Of a stretch of 64,000 bases of DNA, positions 1 through 6,789 are shown piece by piece. The stretch's first letter is position 1; the number at the start of each line of letters is the position of its first letter. A program made the position numbers and the translations under genes. Under the pieces are notes generated by a model that saw only the letters and a list, made by a program, of their open reading frames with translations, did not search any database and was not told the origin of the DNA. The DNA is from an uncultured Cellulophaga sp. (GTDB lineage: Bacteria > Bacteroidota > Bacteroidia > Flavobacteriales > Flavobacteriaceae). The DNA lies in contig CANLIE010000002.1 in assembly GCA_947491225.1 (NCBI GenBank), positions 1-64,000 of the forward strand, read 5' to 3'.

Positions 1-390
1 TATTTCCTTTATAATATGTGAGTTATGTTGCTTAGATAAGACACATCTATAATGCGTCAAAAGCCTGTTATAGAGTGTTTCAAACACCTTATAGGTGCGC
101 TTCTTATTACCATCACTCATCGTGGATTTGGCAGGACTTTGGGAAAGGCCTAGATCACTAATGAAGGTCTGGGAAACACCAATCCCAGAAGAAATATCGC
201 TTAATGTATAGCATTTATTAAGCTGTCCGAAACTCATAGCTACAAATTGATCATAAGTCTTATACTTACTGCAACCTTTGTCACTATTGTATTGAGCGGT
301 ACAACGATGAAGCAACCAAGGAGGAACTAAATCTAAAATTTGACGAATTAAGGGCTTATCATTATTTTTAGTCCGCCTGAAGAGTCCCAT
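1..390 (-). CDS. IS4-family transposase, N-terminal part (partial)
   Basis: An open frame starts at the ATG at 388-390 and runs off the left edge without a stop, giving 130 residues that begin MGLFRRTKNNDKP. The stretch around residues 45-95 (YDQFVAMSFGQL, then a serine-rich segment and SPAKSTMSDGNKKR) is the pattern of the N-terminal DUF4372-type domain of IS4-family transposases. In those proteins the MSFAQL and AKSTLARANEKR motifs precede the DDE catalytic core. The DDE core itself is beyond the edge, so I cannot say whether the element is intact. No frameshift is visible in the part present. Confidence 0.75.
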   Translation of the reverse strand, partial: MGLFRRTKNNDKPLIRQILDLVPPWLLHRCTAQYNSDKGCSKYKTYDQFVAMSFGQLNKCYTLSDISSGIGVSQTFISDLGLSQSPAKSTMSDGNKKRTYKVFETLYNRLLTHYRCVLSKQHNSHIIKEI

Positions 391-435
391 AAAATGTATT
401 TTTTATTTGCAAAACTAAAATACGGGATTCTCAGG
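1..435 (-). mobile_element. IS4-family insertion sequence, right end only
   Basis: This is the transposase-start end of an insertion sequence whose remainder lies left of the window. It holds the first 130 codons of an IS4-type transposase and about 45 noncoding bases ending near CGGGATTCTCAGGCT, which I take as the terminal-repeat side. The matching left terminal repeat and the target duplication are outside the window, so the exact boundary at about 435 is inferred. That boundary abuts the stop codon of the neighbouring DUF6265 gene. Confidence 0.65.
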
Positions 436-951
436 CTACTTTTTTAATACGACTTTCGGATAGTTGTGATTTTTTTTATAATTAAACTTTACGGTTTCTA
501 CTTTTCCATTCTCTTCAATGTCTACGTAAACATTCATTTCTTTGTTGCTTACTTTTTCAAAGCTCATCCCCTCAAACACCACTTTGTTTGGTGTAATCTC
601 TTTTAGAGGAAAGTCAATTGTTTCATCTTTAGTTTCCCAGCCTTTTAAGTCTGAACTAAAATGTTTTAATTGGAGTACAAGTGAATTTTCAATTTCACGA
701 ATAATTTCAATTTCATAGAAAGTAACTTTATCATCATTAATTAATTTAAAAGTTGCCATCATAGAACCTCCTAAGGGCTCACTCCAAATCTCTTCTGTTA
801 TTCCACCAAATGCTTCTCCGCGCCAAGTACCAGATATCCAAGTTATGTTTTTAAGCTTAGGTTCCAAAGTATTTTTAGTAATTGTTTTTTCTTCTATTTG
901 AGCAGGAGCAGATAAACTAAATATAAAAGCGATGATAAATAAATGTTTCAT
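436..951 (-). CDS. Secreted DUF6265 family protein
   Basis: A 171-residue protein with a signal peptide (MKHLFIIAFIFSLSAPA, residues 1-17). The mature part carries the W-I-S-G-T-W-R-G motif near residue 39 and an EEIWSEPLGGSMMATF segment. These mark DUF6265, a small lipocalin-like fold often found in secreted Bacteroidota proteins of unknown function. A periplasmic or lipid-side location is likely from the signal peptide. Its TAG stop lies about where the adjacent insertion sequence ends, so the natural C-terminus may have been altered by a few residues. The length is normal for the family. Expression is probably monocistronic; I saw no convincing promoter. Confidence 0.8.
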   Translation of the reverse strand: MKHLFIIAFIFSLSAPAQIEEKTITKNTLEPKLKNITWISGTWRGEAFGGITEEIWSEPLGGSMMATFKLINDDKVTFYEIEIIREIENSLVLQLKHFSSDLKGWETKDETIDFPLKEITPNKVVFEGMSFEKVSNKEMNVYVDIEENGKVETVKFNYKKNHNYPKVVLKK

Positions 952-1053
952 TGTATGTTTTTTAATTAAAAGTTATATAAAACTAAGACGTTTCTATACT
1001 ACGAATGGGGACATTTTTCAACTTAAATATTTCATTAGATAGTTTTTCTGAAG

Positions 1054-2310
1054 TTACTGAATGAATGTTACTTTAGATATTTTTCCGTTTTCAACTTCAT
1101 AAATAGCAACAGCATTAAAAACTTGGCCATTGGCTGTTACTTCTTCTTCATCAATTACTTTATTACCAATAACCATACGTTTCTTTACAGAAGCTTTTAG
1201 GTCAGGAGTTTTATTAAACCATTGCTCATAGCTTTTACGCATTGGTTCTTGCCCTTCAGAAATTAATTGGTTTGGATAGTTGTATAGCCTTATCTCTTTA
1301 GTATATGTCGCCATAAAAGCATCTATATCTCTTTTGTTATAGGCTTCTAGTTGTTCTTGCACTATATTTTCTACTTTAGATATTTTAGTATTAGTTTTTG
1401 GTTCAGTATTTTTTTCTTCCTTTTTTTCTGATGTTTCTACACTTGTATTTTCGTTAATATCTGCAGCAATTAATAATTTATTAGAATCTATATTTGTTGC
1501 TAAACGAGTAATTTTTGCAATTCCTTTTGATTTTAAATCGGTAACTTCCTTCCAATTATTGTCTTTTTTTATTGTCAATTTGTATAATATGTTAGCCTTT
1601 CCTGAAAGGATGGTTTTATTATTTAACCAGCAGATATCTTCTACATTTTTTATGGTATTAGCAATTACTTTAGTAGATCCTGTTTTTGGATTTAAAGATT
1701 TTATTTGCCATATGTCATTGGTTTTAGATATATAACTTATTAGATTGGTATTTGGAATTTTATGAAATGACCTACCAACTTTATTTTGAATTTTTTTGCT
1801 AGTACCATTTTTAAGGTTAACAACAAATAGGTTTAAGCCATCCTCTTCTATTACAGCACATACAATTGTGTTTTTATCAAACCAAGTGTAGTAAGCAACA
1901 ACTAAATCTTTAATTAATTCTGTAGATTCTCCGTTTTGCAAGCTATAAGCGTACAATCGTTGTTTTCCATCTTTATCTAGACGTACTGCCGATACTTCAT
2001 CTTTATTCGGTATTTTTAATGGCGAATATTCACCACCTTCTGTATGATTTATGAAGATTTTTGAATCATAATTAATATCATATTTTACAATATCTGTTTG
2101 TCCATTTCTTGTTCCAGCGTATAGAATGGTATTGTTGTTTATAAAAGAGGGTTGACTATCGTAGCCTTCATTAGATGAGATATTTCTATGATTTAGCAAC
2201 TCTATAGAATTATTTAAAATTTTTAAATCAAACAAAAATACATCTGTATTTGATTGAGAGTGAGTAGTTAAAAATATAAAAAAGGATAAGAAAGAAAATA
2301 GCTTGTACAT
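1054..2310 (-). CDS. Secreted TolB-like beta-propeller / SnoaL-like fusion protein
   Basis: A 418-residue protein with a signal peptide ending near residue 18. Residues about 25-290 look like TolB/PD40 beta-propeller blades (SQPSFINNNTILYAGTRNG; YDINYDSKIFINHTEGGEYSPL; later blades are weaker). A lysine/glutamate-rich linker follows at about 290-315. Residues about 315-418 form an NTF2/SnoaL-like domain (EQLEAYNKRDIDAFMATYTK, ending GKISKVTFIQ). Such domains bind small molecules or act as accessory domains. The propeller-plus-SnoaL order is seen directly; the substrate is unknown. The preceding gene is 100 bases away on the same strand, so the two could be transcribed together. Confidence 0.7.
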   Translation of the reverse strand: MYKLFSFLSFFIFLTTHSQSNTDVFLFDLKILNNSIELLNHRNISSNEGYDSQPSFINNNTILYAGTRNGQTDIVKYDINYDSKIFINHTEGGEYSPLKIPNKDEVSAVRLDKDGKQRLYAYSLQNGESTELIKDLVVAYYTWFDKNTIVCAVIEEDGLNLFVVNLKNGTSKKIQNKVGRSFHKIPNTNLISYISKTNDIWQIKSLNPKTGSTKVIANTIKNVEDICWLNNKTILSGKANILYKLTIKKDNNWKEVTDLKSKGIAKITRLATNIDSNKLLIAADINENTSVETSEKKEEKNTEPKTNTKISKVENIVQEQLEAYNKRDIDAFMATYTKEIRLYNYPNQLISEGQEPMRKSYEQWFNKTPDLKASVKKRMVIGNKVIDEEEVTANGQVFNAVAIYEVENGKISKVTFIQ

Positions 2311-2397
2311 AAGAATGGTTTTATTTTTCCTCTAAAATAATAAAAGGCTTGTTTTAATATGTGTTTTAGGATTAGTTATTTATAAAAAGTTAAATTG

Positions 2398-2535
2398 TAT
2401 GTCCGTTTTTAGTCATATAATCACTACGTTACCCTGAATTTATTTCAGAATCACATTGTAGAAGGTTGGTTTATAGTAGAATGAAAACCTGAGACAAGTT
2501 CAGAATTACACTTTCCATAATCTTACATCATTCAA
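2398..2535. repeat. Intergenic palindromic repeat, copy 1
   Basis: The element contains GTTTTTAGTCATATAATCAC, the hairpin core CCTGAATTTATTTCAG and a second half-palindrome CCTGAGACAAGTTCAG. It ends near a CTTACATCATT-like tail. The same succession of motifs recurs at 16903-17015 and 51231-51375, always between genes, with substitutions and small gaps. The core folds as CTGAA/TTCAG around a short loop. The layout resembles REP-type elements known in flavobacterial genomes; the assignment is by eye. Confidence 0.6.
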
Positions 2536-2549
2536 CGGATATGCAAATT

Positions 2550-2581
2550 AAAAAGCACATAAAACGTTTTTTGTGCTTTTT
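2550..2581 (-). terminator. Intrinsic terminator after LytTR operon
   Basis: The inverted repeat AAAAAGCACA (2550-2559) / TGTGCTTTTT (2572-2581) encloses a 12-base loop. Read on the minus strand it follows, and overlaps, the stop codon of the response-regulator gene and ends in a T run. It is A/T-flanked on both sides and could work in both directions. Confidence 0.75.
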
Positions 2582-3281
2582 AATTTAAGAAATCTAGTAT
2601 GTTTTCTTTATAATTATCTCCAATAGGAATTTCTGCTTTGTCAATTTCAATATCATTTTTTGTGTAAGCAGTAATCTTATTTTTATTTACAATATATGAA
2701 CGATGAACACGAATAAAACGAGAATCTAACTCTTTTTTAAAAGCAGAAATACTAAATTTTACGGTATGTGACTCATCTGCTAAATAGATTTTCACATAAT
2801 CTTTTAAACTTTCCACATACAGAATTTCATTAAAATCTAGTCTTATTTTTTTTCTGTTTTTTGTCACAAAAATAAAATCATCTTTTTCTGTAATTAGCGT
2901 AGTGTTTGACTCTTGATTAAAATTATTTTGTTGCCCTTTAAATTTTTCAATTGCTTTAAAAAAACGAGAAAAAGTAATAGGTTTTAATAAATAATCAACA
3001 GCATTTAATTCAAAACCATCCAAGGCATAATCTCGATATGCAGTAGTAAAAATAACTTTAGGTTTTTGAATCAGATTTTTAAAAAAATCAGTTCCTTTTA
3101 AAACGGGCATTTCTATATCTAAAAAAAGTAAATCTATGGCTTGCTGTTGTAAAATGGTACTTGCTTCAATAGCACTAGCACAAGAAGCTACCAATTCAAA
3201 ATCATCTAATTGTTTTAAATGGGTTTCTATTAGCTCTCTAGCCAGTTCTTCGTCATCAATAATTAAGCATTTATATGTCAT
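2580..3281 (-). CDS. LytTR-family response regulator
   Basis: A 233-residue two-domain regulator. The receiver domain (1-120) has acidic residues D9-D10, phospho-acceptor D55 in LLFLDIEMP, switch residue T80 and K100 followed by proline, so all canonical residues are present. A linker to about 128 leads to a LytTR DNA-binding domain (about 133-233) with the LYVESLKDYVKIY and FIRVHRSYIVN signatures. It overlaps the 3' end of the sensor kinase gene by four bases (ATGA), so the two form one translationally coupled operon. A decayed paralogue with many shared bases lies at 12760-13457. The target genes are not known; the divergent secreted-protein operon at 4559 is an obvious candidate. Confidence 0.93.
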   Translation of the reverse strand: MTYKCLIIDDEELARELIETHLKQLDDFELVASCASAIEASTILQQQAIDLLFLDIEMPVLKGTDFFKNLIQKPKVIFTTAYRDYALDGFELNAVDYLLKPITFSRFFKAIEKFKGQQNNFNQESNTTLITEKDDFIFVTKNRKKIRLDFNEILYVESLKDYVKIYLADESHTVKFSISAFKKELDSRFIRVHRSYIVNKNKITAYTKNDIEIDKAEIPIGDNYKENILDFLN

Positions 3282-4351
3282 TTGGCTAGAATTTTTAGAG
3301 TTACAGTAAAAGATTCTTTTTCATCATAAATATCCAATGAATAATTATCAGCATACAATAGTTTTAATTGTTTTTTAACATTGCTTAATCCAATACAGTG
3401 TTCTTTGTTTTTTTCTGAAAAAGTTTTTGATTTAGAGTTTTTTATATGAAATACTACCTGATTTTCAACAAGGTTAATTTTTATTGTAATGAAAGCTTCT
3501 TTTAGTTCCTCGCTCACACCGTGTTTAAAAGCATTTTCAATAAAGGTTAAAAATAACAAAGGTGCTATTTTTACATCGTAATTAATATCCTTTTTAAACG
3601 AAATCTGAACACGTTTTCCGTACCTAACCTTTTCTAAAGAAAGATAGTTTTCAATAAGTTCAATTTCTTTTTGTAGTGAAACAAAAGTGTCATTACATCT
3701 ATATAACATATAATCTAAAATATCAGATAGTTTTTCAATTACTTCTGGCGTCTGATTAGATTTTTTAATAGCCAACGCATATAAGTTATTCAAGGTATTA
3801 AATAAAAAATGTGGATTTAATTGATGTTTTAATGCAGTTAATTCAGCTGTTTTTTTCTGTTCGTTAAGCTGAAGATATTTTTGCTGATTTTTATAAAAGC
3901 GAGTCATTAATAGTAAAGCTGTGGGAGTTAAAAATTTAATAGTTTTACTTAAGAAAACAGAAGGATTGGAAAGTCGCTCCCAGTAAGATGCTTTAGTGTA
4001 TTTTATAGCAATTTCATTGTAAAATTGAATATACTTTGGTTCATAAATATACATATGTAGAGTCGTATATAAAGCGAACATTGCAATTAATAAAATAACT
4101 AGATAAAATATAAATAATACTATTTTCTTAGTATTTAAAAATTTAGGAACCAACACAAATAAACAAACATAAGCAGTAATTATTTGAGGAATTATAATGT
4201 TACGGGTAGAGTGAAATAACTGTATATATCCTGCTTCAAAATTACTAACATTTGAAGAGAACATAAAGTATAAGAACACACACAGCCAAAACAATAAATG
4301 TTTAAATAATGTAGACTTATATGGGTAATATTTTGTTTTAAAACGAGTCAT
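3278..4351 (-). CDS. LytS/YehU-type sensor histidine kinase
   Basis: A 357-residue membrane kinase. Hydrophobic segments at about 17-33, 52-70, 76-98 and 135-150 suggest four membrane spans with no large sensory loop. The cytoplasmic part has the His_kinase (PF06580) box LNPHFLFN with the phospho-accepting H181, and the ATP-binding N-box TFIENAFKHG with N273. It pairs with the LytTR regulator encoded immediately downstream, with a four-base overlap. The signal sensed is unknown. A short fossil of a second copy of its 3' end persists at 13458-13522. Confidence 0.92.
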   Translation of the reverse strand: MTRFKTKYYPYKSTLFKHLLFWLCVFLYFMFSSNVSNFEAGYIQLFHSTRNIIIPQIITAYVCLFVLVPKFLNTKKIVLFIFYLVILLIAMFALYTTLHMYIYEPKYIQFYNEIAIKYTKASYWERLSNPSVFLSKTIKFLTPTALLLMTRFYKNQQKYLQLNEQKKTAELTALKHQLNPHFLFNTLNNLYALAIKKSNQTPEVIEKLSDILDYMLYRCNDTFVSLQKEIELIENYLSLEKVRYGKRVQISFKKDINYDVKIAPLLFLTFIENAFKHGVSEELKEAFITIKINLVENQVVFHIKNSKSKTFSEKNKEHCIGLSNVKKQLKLLYADNYSLDIYDEKESFTVTLKILAK

Positions 4352-4530
4352 ATGAAATAGCTAAAGTACAATTATACTGGCTATTATTATTTATTAGTTG
4401 CTAAAACAGCTATCTAAGATGTCAAACAGAACATCTTTAATGATTAGAGGGTAATCTGCCTAAAGCATTCTTTCTGTGGGCATAAAACAACTACTGGTCT
4501 ATTTATCTAAAATAATGTATACATCACTAA

Positions 4531-4538
4531 TACTTTTG
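4531..4538 (+). promoter_or_regulatory. Probable Bacteroidota -7 element for the 4559 operon
   Basis: TACTTTTG matches the TAnnTTTG -7 consensus of Bacteroidota housekeeping sigma and sits 20 bases upstream of the ATG. No clear TTG -33 element is present, which may mean activator dependence. An inverted repeat AGATGT (4417-4422) / ACATCT (4431-4436) lies further upstream, between this promoter and the divergent kinase gene. Confidence 0.5.
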
Positions 4539-4558
4539 AATTAAAATACCCTTAAAAT

Positions 4559-5011
4559 ATGAAAAAATTAACTTTTACTTTACTATTAAGTCTTATTTCA
4601 ATAGCTGCTTTTGCACAGAAAACAGACATAAGTTCTGAGAAACAAATTCTTGAGACAGATTTTTCAGATCGTTATGCCATAATTACGACAATTAAAAATT
4701 TTTATATAGGTGATCATACAGGAAGTATAAAACATAAAAAACTTTCTATGCATGAAAAAGGGGCTTACAGGTATGTAAATAAAGAAGGAAAATATGTAGA
4801 AAGTAAATTTCGATTAGATTCAGATAATGCAGATCCAAATTACAAAGAAGAGCTGTTAAGTATTGAAATTTATGATAAGATTGCCTTTGCCAGACTTCGG
4901 CTAGATCAATTTGGTTATGAAATTCCTGAGTATAAATTAATCATACTTCATAAGGTTGATAGTAAATGGAAAATCACTAGTATTAATTGGGGTTACGGAA
5001 TTAAGCAGTAA
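4559..5011 (+). CDS. Secreted NTF2-like (lumazine-binding-type) protein
   Basis: A 150-residue protein with a clear signal peptide (MKKLTFTLLLSLISIAAFAQ). The mature chain begins with a helix ending IKNFYIGDHTGS, followed by LSMHEKGAYRYVN and a C-terminal LIILHKVDSKWKITSINWGY strand pair. This is the pattern of the putative lumazine-binding family within the NTF2/SnoaL superfamily. No catalytic residues can be assigned. It is the first gene of a run of co-oriented secreted proteins (4559, 5042, 5651, 6790) that diverges from the LytTR two-component operon. I infer, without proof, that the regulator may control this run. Confidence 0.8.
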   Translation: MKKLTFTLLLSLISIAAFAQKTDISSEKQILETDFSDRYAIITTIKNFYIGDHTGSIKHKKLSMHEKGAYRYVNKEGKYVESKFRLDSDNADPNYKEELLSIEIYDKIAFARLRLDQFGYEIPEYKLIILHKVDSKWKITSINWGYGIKQ

Positions 5012-5041
5012 GGTAAATAAAAATTAATAATATAATATATT

Positions 5042-5620
5042 ATGAAACACTTACATTATATAATGTCTTTCTTGTTATTTTTCTCAGTCTTTTCACAAGT
5101 TAGTAAAAGTAATTACAAACTAGATGAACAACAATTGCTTATTGATATTTATGGAAATCAAAATTCTAAAAAGGTTATTAATTACGATAAAAGCTTTGTA
5201 AGTGAATCTAAACTTTTTTATGAAAGTTTAGAAAAAAAGAGTCCCATACCATTATCTGATAAAGAGAAAATTGAGGTTACACTTAAAAATTATATTAAAG
5301 GCAGTTCATATAATAATCTTGAAAAGTTAGAAAGTGCATTTACAGAAAATGCCACTTTGTATTTAACAGGAAAAGATGGTTTTAAAAGATACACGCCAAA
5401 AGAATATGTTGCTTTTTTTAAGAATTCTGAAAAAGGAAAGTTTAATGGTCGCTATGGAAAAGTACTGTCAATAGAAGTAGTAAAAGATATTGCAACTGCT
5501 AAAGTGGAAATTTCCATTCCAGAAAGAAAGTGGGTTTATATTGATTTATTTCTATTAAAAAAACTTGGGGGTGATTGGAAAATAATTAGTAAAACAGCAA
5601 CACGAGTTGACGGTAATTAG
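5042..5620 (+). CDS. Secreted NTF2-like protein
   Basis: A 192-residue protein with an N-terminal signal peptide (about 1-19). After a variable segment of about 60 residues, residues 76-190 match the NTF2/lumazine-binding-like layout: IEVTLKNYIKGSSYNNLEKL, ENATLYLTGKDG, ATAKVEISI and LKKLGGDWKIISKTATR. It is a distant relative of the gene 30 bases upstream, so the pair may descend from an old duplication. The extra N-terminal part has no recognisable domain. Function is unknown. It is probably cotranscribed with its neighbours. Confidence 0.75.
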   Translation: MKHLHYIMSFLLFFSVFSQVSKSNYKLDEQQLLIDIYGNQNSKKVINYDKSFVSESKLFYESLEKKSPIPLSDKEKIEVTLKNYIKGSSYNNLEKLESAFTENATLYLTGKDGFKRYTPKEYVAFFKNSEKGKFNGRYGKVLSIEVVKDIATAKVEISIPERKWVYIDLFLLKKLGGDWKIISKTATRVDGN

Positions 5621-5650
5621 CACGAACTACATCCTAAATTGTTAAATATA

Positions 5651-6739
5651 ATGAAATACAACTTTAAATTTTTAATCTTTTCTATAATCTTGCTGATTGC
5701 GAGCTGTAAAAATAATCACACCAATTCCAATCTTTTAAAAACTAATAAGATATTAGTAAATGACTATTCTACAAAAATTGACAGCTTAATTCAAACAACA
5801 AAACCTAGAAAGTTTAATGGTGTAATTTCCATTACTCAAAACGGAAAAATTGTTTATTCTAAAGCGTATGGATATTCCGATTTAGAAAATAAAACTCCCA
5901 TTTCGTTACAAGATAACTTTAGAATTCAATCTAACAGTAAACAAATTACTGGAGTTTTAGTTTCCAAAGAAGTAGAAAAAGGAAACATCAACCTACATAT
6001 CCCTATCAAAAACTATTTACCCGAACTTTCTGCATCTTGGACAGATACGGTCACCGTTCATCAATTACTCAATATGTCGGCAGGAATTGAAACCTTAGAC
6101 AAACCCTTATTATTTGAGCCTGGCACAAGTTTTCATTACAGTAACCCTGCTTATGGTCTATTAGGAAGGATACTGAAAAAAGTAACAAAAAAAGAGTATA
6201 GCCAACTTGCTAATGACTTTTTTAAAGATATAGGAATGAAAAACACTTATTGTTATCAGCTCAACAATGAAAACAAAGGGTTAGTTAACGGCTATCAATG
6301 GAGTGAAAATAAGTTTGAGAAAGTAAATTTTAATACACTTGGTTTTACGAATGATACTTGGAATGATTTTATTCCAACTGGTGGAATTATTTCAAACGTT
6401 ACCGATTTGCATATTTGGGACTCTAAATTGCATAAAGGAGAGCTACTAAAATCTGAATCCTATAAAAATATGACGACTTCAGATGTGCCAGATATGTTTG
6501 CCGCTCTAAGTGATAAACAAATCTATTACGGATATGGAGTTGATATTTGCGACAAACCGATTAAATATATTGGTCACGGTGGCACAGGTTTTGGATTTGT
6601 CTCAATCAAATTTTATGTTCCTGAAAAGGATTTGGACGTAATTGTTTTAGAAAATTTATACAATAGTAATATTCCAATCAATTACCACTTTGAAAAAGAA
6701 ATACGAAAAATAGTAATAAATAGCGACCTAGTAAAATGA
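5651..6739 (+). CDS. Beta-lactamase-family serine hydrolase, lipoprotein
   Basis: A 362-residue class C beta-lactamase/DD-peptidase-fold hydrolase. I chose the ATG at 5651 over an upstream TTG at 5639 because it opens a clean lipoprotein signal (FSIILLIASC, Cys19). The nucleophile is S94 in the SxxK motif (S94-N-S-K97), followed by the Y163-S-N motif and H309-G-G in place of KTG. The HGG form is usual in esterase-like members. Family members act as esterases, peptidases or penicillin-binding-like proteins, and the substrate cannot be told here. The lipid anchor puts it at the cell envelope. It precedes the DUF5916 gene by about 50 bases. Confidence 0.85.
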   Translation: MKYNFKFLIFSIILLIASCKNNHTNSNLLKTNKILVNDYSTKIDSLIQTTKPRKFNGVISITQNGKIVYSKAYGYSDLENKTPISLQDNFRIQSNSKQITGVLVSKEVEKGNINLHIPIKNYLPELSASWTDTVTVHQLLNMSAGIETLDKPLLFEPGTSFHYSNPAYGLLGRILKKVTKKEYSQLANDFFKDIGMKNTYCYQLNNENKGLVNGYQWSENKFEKVNFNTLGFTNDTWNDFIPTGGIISNVTDLHIWDSKLHKGELLKSESYKNMTTSDVPDMFAALSDKQIYYGYGVDICDKPIKYIGHGGTGFGFVSIKFYVPEKDLDVIVLENLYNSNIPINYHFEKEIRKIVINSDLVK

Positions 6740-6789
6740 CAAATAACTACAACCAACACCTTATAAGATTGATAATAGAAAATAATAAG

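Noticed and set aside
6736-6789. Extension of the DUF5916 gene overlapping the serine hydrolase stop
   Set aside because: The extra 18 residues precede a clean signal peptide at 6790 and are not typical of a secreted protein start.
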